This document shows positions 8,774 to 17,095 of a stretch of DNA of 44,589 nucleotides, in pieces (the first letter of the stretch is position 1; every line of letters starts with the position of its first letter). The notes below the pieces were generated by a model. That model was not told the DNA's origin. It worked only from the letters and a program-made list of their open reading frames with translations, and ran no database searches. Source of the DNA: an uncultured Methanosphaera sp. (GTDB taxonomy: Archaea > Methanobacteriota > Methanobacteria > Methanobacteriales > Methanobacteriaceae); contig CAMNFZ010000002.1 in assembly GCA_946537725.1 (NCBI GenBank), positions 1-44,589 of the forward strand. Direction: 5' to 3'. A program made the translations under genes and the position numbers.

Positions 8774-10117
8774 TTAATCTAAATATTTTTCTATTAAAGT
8801 CATTCCCCAATCAGCCAATTCTGCTGCTTTTTCTGGTGTTTTTGCTTCTGAGAAACATCTGTATATTGGTTCTGTTCCTGATGGTCTGATAATCACCCAT
8901 CCTTCATCAGTGATTACTTTTACACCATCAGTAGTGTCTACTTCATATTCTGTTGTGTCGTTAATGATTCCTTCTGCAACTAATTGTTTTTTGTCATCAG
9001 GACATTCAACTTTTCTTTTTTCGGAGTAATATGTTGGTAAATCACTTATTAGTTCAGATAATGGTTTTTTGGTTGTTGCCAGTATTTCAAGTAGCATTGC
9101 TGTTGCCAGTCCTGAGTCTCTTCCATATACGAAGTCAGGGAATATGAGTCCACCATTTTCTTCTCCACCGAATAATCCGTCAATTTCTTGGAGTTTTCTT
9201 GCAACTACCAGATCACCTACTCTTGTTAGGATAATTTCTCCGTTGTTTTCTAATGCTATGTCTCTAATTGCATTACTTGTTGCTACTGTTGTAACTATTT
9301 TTCCACCATTATTCTTTTCAAGCATTGATTTTTCGACTAAAGCAAATGATTTGTCTCCAAATACGAATTGTCCTTTTTCGTCAATACATATTGTTCTATC
9401 TGCATCTCCATCATGTGCTATTCCTATGTCTGCACCTGTTGCTTTTACTACTTGTATCAGGTCTTGAAGATTGTCTTCTGTTGGTTCCGGATTTCTTCCA
9501 GGGAATGCTCCGTCTGGTTGACAATTTAGTGTTGTGATTTCACATCCTAATTTTCTTATGATAAATGGAGTTGTTCCGCAGGCTGCTCCTGATCCACAGT
9601 CCAGTACTACTTTGAGTTTAGCTTCTCTGATTTTGTCTGCATCTACTCTTTTTATGACTTCATCACAGTATTCGTCTATGATGTCTTGTTTGTATGCTTT
9701 TCCTATTTTATCCCAGGATACTCTGTCTTGTTTGTCATTGAAGTATATGTCTTCTATTTCTTCTTCAAGTTCATCTGGTGTTCCTATTCCATCTGAGTCT
9801 AGAAGTTTTAGTCCATTATATTTTGGTGGATTGTGTGATGCTGTTATCATTATTCCACCATCATAGTATTGTCTTACTGCGTATTGTACTGCTGGTGTTG
9901 GTAACATTCCAAGATCCACCACGTCACATCCTGCTGATAGTAATCCTGCAGTAACTGCGTGTTTTATCATTTCTGAGGATGTTCTTGGGTCTGATCCTAT
10001 TGCAATTGTTCCTTTTATTTTTGTTCCATATGCTGCTGCTATTTTTGATGCAAATTCTGGTGTTAGAACTGTGTTTGCTACTCTTCTTACTCCAAAAGTT
10101 CCGAATAATTGTTTCAT
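8774..10117 (-). CDS. glmM: Phosphoglucosamine mutase (phosphohexomutase family)
   Basis: The 447-aa alpha-D-phosphohexomutase carries the phosphoserine loop ITASHNPPKYNG (S94), the metal loop IAHDGDADRT, the sugar-specificity loop FGGEENGGLIF and the phosphate-binding loop IIRPSGTEPIYRCF. The opening LFGTFGVRRVAN matches archaeal homologues annotated as GlmM, which interconvert glucosamine-6-phosphate and glucosamine-1-phosphate for UDP-GlcNAc and pseudomurein precursor synthesis. Phosphomannomutase or phosphoglucomutase activity cannot be excluded. The start is supported by GGAG about 9 nt upstream. It is monocistronic. Confidence 0.88.
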   Translation of the reverse strand: MKQLFGTFGVRRVANTVLTPEFASKIAAAYGTKIKGTIAIGSDPRTSSEMIKHAVTAGLLSAGCDVVDLGMLPTPAVQYAVRQYYDGGIMITASHNPPKYNGLKLLDSDGIGTPDELEEEIEDIYFNDKQDRVSWDKIGKAYKQDIIDEYCDEVIKRVDADKIREAKLKVVLDCGSGAACGTTPFIIRKLGCEITTLNCQPDGAFPGRNPEPTEDNLQDLIQVVKATGADIGIAHDGDADRTICIDEKGQFVFGDKSFALVEKSMLEKNNGGKIVTTVATSNAIRDIALENNGEIILTRVGDLVVARKLQEIDGLFGGEENGGLIFPDFVYGRDSGLATAMLLEILATTKKPLSELISDLPTYYSEKRKVECPDDKKQLVAEGIINDTTEYEVDTTDGVKVITDEGWVIIRPSGTEPIYRCFSEAKTPEKAAELADWGMTLIEKYLD

Positions 10118-10228
10118 ATATTAAATTCTCCTATAGTTTCTTGAATTTAAAAGTATTTATCTAAATGAAAATTGTGAAATCATCTTTCATTATATAATAT
10201 TTATGTTTGTAATGTGTTATACATTTTG

Positions 10229-11707
10229 TTAATGTATAATTTGGATATAATATATTAGTTTTTGTTCTTGATTATAACATGCCCATTTATGTCCATCATA
10301 TTTCCATGTGTAGTTCTGTTTTTGGTGTGTTTCTGTCCATGATTTGTCATTGTTTTGTGTCCATGTGATATTGTAGTATGGGGTGTTATTGTATTTGTAT
10401 TGTACTTGCCATGTGTTGTTTTGTTTTTTCCAGATGTAGTCATAACCAGTATTTGATGTTCCAATATATGTATTATTATCTGTTTTTTTCCAGGTGTATG
10501 GGTGAATTGTATCCCATTTAACTGTGTATTCCTTGTTTTCTTTTGTTATTTTTGCAGTTATGTTATTTGAGTCTGTTACTTCCTGTTTTTCTAACATTTC
10601 TATTAATGGTGGTTGTGTTTTTTTGTTTGTTGTAATGTTATCTTCATGTAATGTTTTTGTGTTGTTTTCCATGTATTCTGCGGTTAATATTTTCATATCA
10701 TATAATCCTGTTGCTTCATCTAATGTTCTTGGTTTTGTTAGTGGTATTATGTTAATGTTGTTTTTCTTTAGGTTGTTTATTACATCAGTGTTTATATAAT
10801 CAGTTTCTTCCATTTGAATGTATTCTGATTCTGTGTTTCTTAATATGTATACTGTGTTTATGTTGTTTTCTTGTAGGTATGGTACTATATCGCCCCTGTT
10901 TGAGGAATCTTCTATCATAACTCCTTGTTCTCTTATTACTGTTGGTATGATTGTTGGCAATTCCCCATAAAAACCATAAAATGCTGATGTGTTGTTTTTA
11001 GTATATCCTTCCTTTTTTAGTTTATTGTTTAAATTTTTACTTACATCGATTGAAGTTTCTCCACTTATTTCTTCTATGAGGATGTTATATGATTTTAATT
11101 CTTTTTTTATTGTTTCTGGAATGTTTCCAATTATTGTTACTTTTTTTATGTTGTTTTCTTGTATGTATTCCCTGTATTCATCAGCTAGTGTGTTGCTTGA
11201 TTGATATGTGCTGTTGGTTGCTGTTATGAATACTGGTGTTTTTGTGTATGCTCCTAATACTCCTGCTAGTGGATCGGATGCTGTGATTATTATTTCTTCT
11301 TTATTTATTTCTTTATTGTTTTTTGCAATTTTTGTTAATATTTCTGGTATTGAGTTTGCATTCACATGTTTTACTGTTACTCTTAATTTCATGAGTTCAA
11401 GTAATTGTTGATGTGTTACTGGTCCTGCTATTATTATTTTGGTTATGTTATTTTCTTCCACATATTGTGGTAGCCATGAGGCTAATTGTTCTGGCAGGGT
11501 TTTATCTGATAAAATGTAGGGCGTATTTTGATATCCTGCATATACTGAGATTCCTGTTTCTAATGCCCTCATTTGACCTGTACATACTGATATTATGAGT
11601 GTCTGGTTGTCTGCTTCTATCGTATCTGTTTGCACGGTACTTAATGATAATGCAATTAGCATGACAATAAATAAAATAATAGTTAATAATTCATATCTTT
11701 TTTTCAT
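10229..11707 (-). CDS. Secreted or anchored surface protein with CWB2-like repeats and a Trp-rich tail
   Basis: An N-terminal hydrophobic segment (residues 8-25, LLTIILFIVMLIALSLS) acts as signal or anchor. Residues of about 35-340 contain several blocks resembling cell-wall-binding repeat 2: ITKIIIAGPVTHQQLLELMK, EEIIITASDPLAGVLGAY, IKKVTIIGNIPETIKKELK and INTVYILRNTESEY. The last 100 residues are rich in Trp, Tyr, Asn and Thr in a recurring pattern (YTWKKTDNNTYIG, YIWKKQNNTWQVQY, NYTWKYDGHKW), like a small beta-repeat adhesion module. Many NxT/S sites could be N-glycosylated. It is 5 nt downstream of a GT-C-type membrane protein and surely cotranscribed. Its ligand is unknown. Confidence 0.7.
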   Translation of the reverse strand: MKKRYELLTIILFIVMLIALSLSTVQTDTIEADNQTLIISVCTGQMRALETGISVYAGYQNTPYILSDKTLPEQLASWLPQYVEENNITKIIIAGPVTHQQLLELMKLRVTVKHVNANSIPEILTKIAKNNKEINKEEIIITASDPLAGVLGAYTKTPVFITATNSTYQSSNTLADEYREYIQENNIKKVTIIGNIPETIKKELKSYNILIEEISGETSIDVSKNLNNKLKKEGYTKNNTSAFYGFYGELPTIIPTVIREQGVMIEDSSNRGDIVPYLQENNINTVYILRNTESEYIQMEETDYINTDVINNLKKNNINIIPLTKPRTLDEATGLYDMKILTAEYMENNTKTLHEDNITTNKKTQPPLIEMLEKQEVTDSNNITAKITKENKEYTVKWDTIHPYTWKKTDNNTYIGTSNTGYDYIWKKQNNTWQVQYKYNNTPYYNITWTQNNDKSWTETHQKQNYTWKYDGHKWACYNQEQKLIYYIQIIH

Positions 11708-11712
11708 TACAA

Positions 11713-13245
11713 TTACCTGTACTCCTCTTTTATTTTACATATTTTATAGTGATTATTTTCTGTTACTATTTCTGCATAGTATGGTGTAGATGTGTTATGT
11801 TTTAATAATAGATAACCAATATTCAAAGCATGTAGTTCACCCTTATTAGACCATCCCTTAATAATATGAACAGGATCCGTAACATATAATGGAATAGATT
11901 CCGTGAAACCACCATAAACTACGGGAGTCCTACTAGTAGAAACTATAATCGTATCCATAATAGCATCTTCAGATACAAGCATTTGACTAGAATTTTCTTT
12001 AATAAAATATTGCATAACCTCATAACGATCATGAGCCAAATCAGCATCAGCAAACCTTGAAGAAATAACTGTAGGTTTAAATAAAGTTACCACAGGATTT
12101 ATTAAAATATGAATATTCTCATCAACCAGGGTTCCGTTTGAATCATTTTCATTAAGAACATCCGGAACATAACTATCAGCATATAAAACAGCAGAAGAAA
12201 CTGATAACAATACTACAATTATGACAAAGATGTTCTTTAAACGAACAGTTGAAATATTTTCATATATTCTTGTTAATCCGATACCAGATATTATTATCAA
12301 TGTATAAGAGACAACCTCTAAAATTCTTATAGAAACTGTGTTAAATCCCAAATATTTTATTTGACTGAGTAATATAAGAGATAATGAAGTGATTAATAAA
12401 AATTCTGTTAAAATTGTTTTTTCTTTTATTATAAAATAATATCCCACTAGCAATAATGCTGAAGGAATTATTCCATAGTACCTGAAGAAAAAATTGGTTA
12501 TTATCGTATCAGCACCAGATAATGAATTAAATACTAATTGATAGTTCATAGCAATGTAAATCCACCATGGAAACCCAACACATAAAACAATTAACACGTA
12601 ACAAAGCATATAACTGAAAACATAGTTTCGTTTAAATAATTGAACCAATAAGTACAATCCAATTACTCCACTTGTAAGCAATGCTGTGGCCATATGCAGA
12701 TTCCATATTAATGCAAGAGACACTGCTGAAATTGCAACATATTTTATGCTGTTTTTTTCAATTCCCTTATAACAATATACAAGTGCAATTAAAAACAAAC
12801 CTATCGCGATAGTTGCTGGTGTACATATTACAGACCTATTGAATGTAATAAAACAGAACATTGATAAGAAACCTGTTAAAAATGCAGTTTTAACATTGGT
12901 TATTTTATATGCTGCAAATGTTATAATACCTACCAGATAAGCTGAGAAAAAAGGTTGTGCCCATAAACATAGAATTCTTGGCGAAATATGAAGTAATTTA
13001 GCAGCATATGCAAATACCAGGTGAAATAATGGAGGATACATTATCAACCTTCCTTTTGGAGCAACTGTACTGTAATCCCAGAAAGTTAATCCATTTTGCA
13101 TATACAAATCAATCATATGAATATGATAATAAACATCCCATGAAATAGGATAAGAAAATTTGTACAACAAGATTAATACAACTAAAAATGACATGATAAC
13201 CGGTAAAACTAACAATCGTTTATCATTTCGTAATAATATATCCAT
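11713..13245 (-). CDS. Multi-pass membrane protein, probable GT-C glycosyltransferase
   Basis: Around ten or more hydrophobic segments span most of this 510-aa protein. After the first segment comes SWDVYYHIHMIDLYMQNGLTFWD, followed by MYPPLFHLVFAYAAKLL. An acidic D-x-x-x-H motif in the first extracytoplasmic loop is typical of GT-C enzymes such as AglB/Stt3- and ArnT-like transferases that use lipid-linked sugars. The C-terminal 130 residues are soluble and outside. I start it at ATG 13245, preceded by AAGGT; the TTG three codons earlier is less likely. The surface protein gene follows after 5 nt, so this enzyme may modify it (inference). Acceptor and sugar are unknown. Confidence 0.72.
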   Translation of the reverse strand: MDILLRNDKRLLVLPVIMSFLVVLILLYKFSYPISWDVYYHIHMIDLYMQNGLTFWDYSTVAPKGRLIMYPPLFHLVFAYAAKLLHISPRILCLWAQPFFSAYLVGIITFAAYKITNVKTAFLTGFLSMFCFITFNRSVICTPATIAIGLFLIALVYCYKGIEKNSIKYVAISAVSLALIWNLHMATALLTSGVIGLYLLVQLFKRNYVFSYMLCYVLIVLCVGFPWWIYIAMNYQLVFNSLSGADTIITNFFFRYYGIIPSALLLVGYYFIIKEKTILTEFLLITSLSLILLSQIKYLGFNTVSIRILEVVSYTLIIISGIGLTRIYENISTVRLKNIFVIIVVLLSVSSAVLYADSYVPDVLNENDSNGTLVDENIHILINPVVTLFKPTVISSRFADADLAHDRYEVMQYFIKENSSQMLVSEDAIMDTIIVSTSRTPVVYGGFTESIPLYVTDPVHIIKGWSNKGELHALNIGYLLLKHNTSTPYYAEIVTENNHYKICKIKEEYR

Positions 13246-13496
13246 TATATACAACCTTAGAATTTCTAATTAAAAGTTTCAAGTTCATTATACATTAAAT
13301 TTTGTAATAGTAGTAAAATGTAAAAAAAAATCTCTTGTAAATTTCTCTTATATAAGTTTGATATAATTTATTACAGACAATAGAAATGAGCATAAATTCT
13401 TGTAAAATGAATATAGAAGATAAGAAAAAGGTCATTTCAGAGAAACTAGACATAAATAGGATTGTTACTAAAAAAAAGGATATAATAAAAAAAAAG

Positions 13497-13862
13497 TTAA
13501 GATGTATGTAAATTTTTAGATTCTTCAAGAATTATTTCAAGATTACCATTATATTGAGTGACTCTTCCCACAAGAGTTATTTTTTGCCCTTTTATAAGTT
13601 TTGTCTTGAAATCTGTTGATGGAAATATTACCAAATTAATACTCCCAGTATTATCGGTTATTTTAATTATTTGGGTGTTAGATTTAGTTTTTTTAATTGA
13701 ATCTATTTTAACATCCAATTCTACTTGATTATCTATTTTTGATTTGTCAATTTGTTTTATGGTTAATTTTTCAGGATTCACATAACCTGATAGAAATATT
13801 ATTCCCAACAGCCCAACAACAGTTACAATTAATGATATTTTCAATATTTTTGAATCATTCAT
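13497..13862 (-). CDS. Membrane-anchored OB-fold protein
   Basis: This 121-aa protein has one N-terminal transmembrane helix (residues 7-27, ILKISLIVTVVGLLGIIFLSGYV) and then an OB-fold of the tRNA_anti/nucleic-acid-binding type (QVELDVKIDSIKKTKSNTQIIKITDNTGSINLVIFPSTDF...GQKITLVGRVTQYNGNLEIIL). The topology would place the OB domain outside the membrane, where a nucleic-acid role is odd. It could bind another ligand or be anchored facing the cytoplasm. It is a single gene upstream of a 251-bp stretch without clear coding. Confidence 0.75.
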   Translation of the reverse strand: MNDSKILKISLIVTVVGLLGIIFLSGYVNPEKLTIKQIDKSKIDNQVELDVKIDSIKKTKSNTQIIKITDNTGSINLVIFPSTDFKTKLIKGQKITLVGRVTQYNGNLEIILEESKNLHTS

Positions 13863-13921
13863 AATATATTATCTAATAATCTTATATGAATTATGAACAA
13901 TATATATTTATGGTTAGTTTA

Positions 13922-15598
13922 TTAATTATTTTGTAACTTTATCATTTGCATTAATTTATCCAAAGTATCCACCTGATCCAAACCTATATCATCCCGCACC
14001 CTTTTAATAGCCGGAAATCTTAAAGAATAACCAGACTCATATTCATTACTTTCAACAATTTCACTATACGCAACTTCCAAAATAACTGCCGGTTTAAATA
14101 CCACAGTCTGCTCATTAGTAGATACTATATACCTCTGCATACGTTCCGTAAGAGATGCAAGCATATCATCATCCATCCCAGTTGCAGCATGCACCAATGT
14201 TTTATACTCACCAGTATCCTTATCCAACAAGGACAATAAATATGAACCAAAGAATTTTGCCCTTTTACCTTTACCATATATTCCACCAGTAATCACACAA
14301 TCCAAAGTCTCCCTCACAGGCTTATACTTTAACATGTTTTTTCCACGTTTACCCGGCGAATACGGACTGGTAATATCCTTAAACATAATCCCCTCATGAC
14401 CATTCTCTATAGACCAGTCAAACAGATTTTCAGCATCATCCACATTCTCCTCAGTAACTATTTTCATAGTACTTAACTCAACATCATCAGAAGTTGTAAC
14501 TATCTCTTCAAGCAACTCCCTTCTCTGACTTATAGGTTGTTCAGCTATTGGTTCCTTATAATATAAAACATCAAACAAGAATATCTTCAGAGGTATTTTT
14601 TCCCTCATTTTATCAACATCATATTTCCGTTTTACACGCTGAAGTATGTACTGGAATGATATTGGTTTATTATCCTTTGTTGCTATTACTTCACCCTCTA
14701 TTATATAATCTTCATCAGGCAATGCATCTCGGACATATTCCACTATTTCAGGAAGTGCATTAGTAACATTTTCTAAACGTCTAGTGAAAATTTTAATTTC
14801 ACTACCCAATTTATGTATCTGAACACGTATCCCATCATACTTTGTTTCACATACAACTTTTCCCATTTCAACAATACTTTCCCGAATCCCCGGACTGAGC
14901 TGAGCCAACATTGGTTTAATTGGTTTTCCAGGCGTAATTGTTAACTCTTTTACTGAATTTGCAGATTCTTGTGCTCTTGTAGCAACTTCACCTAAATCAT
15001 TTGACAACATATACGCCCGATCAATGGTTTCTTTATCGATTTCATATGCATCACTTATTGCATCAACCAAAGTTCCTTCACCAACACCTATCCTTAACTT
15101 TTCTGTAATTGTCCTAGTAATATACTTTGCTTCAAGTGGAGATGCAGAAGTGTATAATTCCAGTATAAGATTCAACTTTTTGTTTTGTGAGTTACTGCCA
15201 GTTATTGATTCAGTTTTTCGAAGATTATTTATAACTTTTTTAATAGTTAACGGTATTTTAAAGAATGTGACCTGTTTATTGTTTTTAACCAATTCTTCTG
15301 TAATTTCACCCATATCCCCAACTGATGCTAACTTATTTTCTATTATTTTAGTGTTTTCACCCAATAACTTAGATAATGCTTTAATTATTAATTGCGTGGA
15401 TACCCCCATTTCCTTATCACTCCATGGAGGGAAAATTTTTCCTTGAAGCAGTAATGTTACATCATAAGTAGTTTCTGGGCTTTTTTCTTTTATTGATTTT
15501 AGGAAGTTTGCTATGATTTCTTCTTTTTCCAATCGTTTTGTCGTGCTACTTATTTTCTCATATACTTCCACTAATTCTTCGTAAAGTATTTCTGACAT
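13922..15598 (-). CDS. lig: ATP-dependent DNA ligase
   Basis: This 558-aa enzyme is of the archaeal/eukaryal ligase I type and seals nicks in replication and repair. The N-terminal DNA-binding domain covers residues 1-215. Motif I is ETKYDGIRVQIHK with the AMP-accepting lysine at about K253. Motifs III (IIEGEVIA), IV (EGIMFKD) and V (LKYKPVRETLDCVITG) follow, then the OB domain ending in RFPAIKRVRDDIGLDQVDT. Length is normal. GTGAT precedes the ATG. The DUF2971-like gene ends 11 nt upstream on the same strand, so the two are probably cotranscribed. Confidence 0.96.
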   Translation of the reverse strand: MSEILYEELVEVYEKISSTTKRLEKEEIIANFLKSIKEKSPETTYDVTLLLQGKIFPPWSDKEMGVSTQLIIKALSKLLGENTKIIENKLASVGDMGEITEELVKNNKQVTFFKIPLTIKKVINNLRKTESITGSNSQNKKLNLILELYTSASPLEAKYITRTITEKLRIGVGEGTLVDAISDAYEIDKETIDRAYMLSNDLGEVATRAQESANSVKELTITPGKPIKPMLAQLSPGIRESIVEMGKVVCETKYDGIRVQIHKLGSEIKIFTRRLENVTNALPEIVEYVRDALPDEDYIIEGEVIATKDNKPISFQYILQRVKRKYDVDKMREKIPLKIFLFDVLYYKEPIAEQPISQRRELLEEIVTTSDDVELSTMKIVTEENVDDAENLFDWSIENGHEGIMFKDITSPYSPGKRGKNMLKYKPVRETLDCVITGGIYGKGKRAKFFGSYLLSLLDKDTGEYKTLVHAATGMDDDMLASLTERMQRYIVSTNEQTVVFKPAVILEVAYSEIVESNEYESGYSLRFPAIKRVRDDIGLDQVDTLDKLMQMIKLQNN

Positions 15599-15609
15599 AG
15601 CATATCACT

Positions 15610-16821
15610 TTAAATTATTGATTTAAATATTTTACCATCTTTTTCTTTAATTTGGAATATCCTTGTATTTGTACTTTCAACTAATTTTTTATAACTTTCC
15701 TTATCTTCTTCAGGGAAGTCCGGTCCAAGATATACTGCTTCCGGTTTCATGAAATCAATATCCATTTCATCATCAGTGATTTTTAACACTTCATCAAATT
15801 CGCTTTTTATATCTTCTTCGAATTCTTCAGATTCCAGTACATTTACTAAATCATTAATTATGTCTTCATGTTTATAGATTAATTCATCATTTTCTTCAGC
15901 TAAATAATTTTTAAGAGATATCTGCTGTATCTTTGAATTATTTATTGTTTTATGATATATTGGTTCAAGTAAATTGTCCAACATACGATATTCGGTTTCA
16001 GTGTAATGATAATTGTATATGAACATCCATTCATTATCATATTCAGAAACTTCTTGTCTAACTTTCATTACACTTGCACAGTGATTGTTGTAAACAGGAA
16101 AATCCAAGTCATCTGCTATTATTTTTTCATGAACATACATTACTGGGAAAAGTCTGTTTAAGTTCATTGCATTTGTTCGTTTAATCTGTTTAAAATCGTA
16201 TACGACACAAAATCCTCTTTTTTGATTTGCGTATTCTTCCCATAATTCTTGTTTATTATATGGTGTTTGGAATAAACGAACATAATTATTATCCTTGTAT
16301 AATTTCATTGTGAAGTATATGTTTATTATACCGGACACGAATTGTTGGTTTATAAAGTTATTCATGTTTGTTTTCCATTGCTGCTGATCATCTGGTGTCA
16401 TTTCATCAGTTTCTTTAGAGTATACAACAGTCATAAGTTTTGCAAATGGAAACTCTGAATTTTCTATAATTTCTTTTTCTTCATTAGAAAGAAAATTAGG
16501 ATCCTCCTGTTGAAGGTTTGTTATTTGTTGCTGCATAAGTGCATTTAATTGTATTTTAATATTTTTTAAATAGTCCACTTTTACTAAATTATCAGTATAA
16601 TTCTCATCAAGTTTTGCTTTTTTGATTTTTAGTTTTCCTTCACAAATTTCCTTAAGCAATTCTTCACTTATTGTTTCATCATAGAAGTTACCTATTACTG
16701 GAGGAAAATGTTCAAATTTTTGTTTATCTGCTTTTTCAAATATTTGGACATTATCATATTCTGTTGCAAAAACTTTAAAAAAATCAAATTTCCATTCTTT
16801 ATCATTAATTTTATTAATCAT
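15610..16821 (-). CDS. DUF2971-like protein of unknown function
   Basis: The 403-aa soluble, acidic protein contains signatures I associate with DUF2971: KDNNYVRLFQTPYNKQELWEEYANQKRGFCVVYDF (about 178-212), a middle block with VMYVHEKI, a tyrosine-rich YNYHYTETEYRML, and the C-terminal PEAVYLGPDFPEEDKESYKKLVES. This family is scattered in bacteria and archaea, often in accessory regions; no biochemical function is known to me. It is extended at the N-terminus by about 140 residues, including a Gln-rich stretch (MQQQITNLQQED). It is 11 nt upstream of DNA ligase and a 274-bp AT-rich gap separates it from the divergent polC. Confidence 0.65.
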   Translation of the reverse strand: MINKINDKEWKFDFFKVFATEYDNVQIFEKADKQKFEHFPPVIGNFYDETISEELLKEICEGKLKIKKAKLDENYTDNLVKVDYLKNIKIQLNALMQQQITNLQQEDPNFLSNEEKEIIENSEFPFAKLMTVVYSKETDEMTPDDQQQWKTNMNNFINQQFVSGIINIYFTMKLYKDNNYVRLFQTPYNKQELWEEYANQKRGFCVVYDFKQIKRTNAMNLNRLFPVMYVHEKIIADDLDFPVYNNHCASVMKVRQEVSEYDNEWMFIYNYHYTETEYRMLDNLLEPIYHKTINNSKIQQISLKNYLAEENDELIYKHEDIINDLVNVLESEEFEEDIKSEFDEVLKITDDEMDIDFMKPEAVYLGPDFPEEDKESYKKLVESTNTRIFQIKEKDGKIFKSII

Positions 16822-17095
16822 TAAACCAACTCTCTATAAAAAGAATATATTCATATTAGTATAATATTTTTTCGTAAAATTTTATAAAAAAATAAAAAAA
16901 ATAGTTATATTAAAAAATAACCCGTTTAAAGTAGATACCTAACCTAATATAATAAAAAAAATATTATAAAATTCATAAAAAGAAATATTTGTAAAACCAT
17001 ATTTTATAACAAAAAATAAAGCCAAACAAATATAGAAATAAATATTAATAATGTATAATAATATTTTTGGATAAAATGTGAAAGGAGGTTAAATA

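Noticed and set aside
13386-13511. 41-codon plus-strand frame (MSINSCKMNIEDKKKVISEK...)
   Set aside because: The composition looks protein-like and hydrophilic, but there is no Shine-Dalgarno, it overlaps the 3' end of the OB-fold gene antisense, and length alone is not significant in A-rich DNA.
13295-13528. 77-codon minus-strand hydrophobic frame downstream of the OB-fold gene
   Set aside because: It is Phe/Ile/Tyr-rich as any T-rich AT stretch would be, overlaps the end of the OB-fold gene by 32 bp and has no Shine-Dalgarno. It could be a membrane peptide but is not supported.
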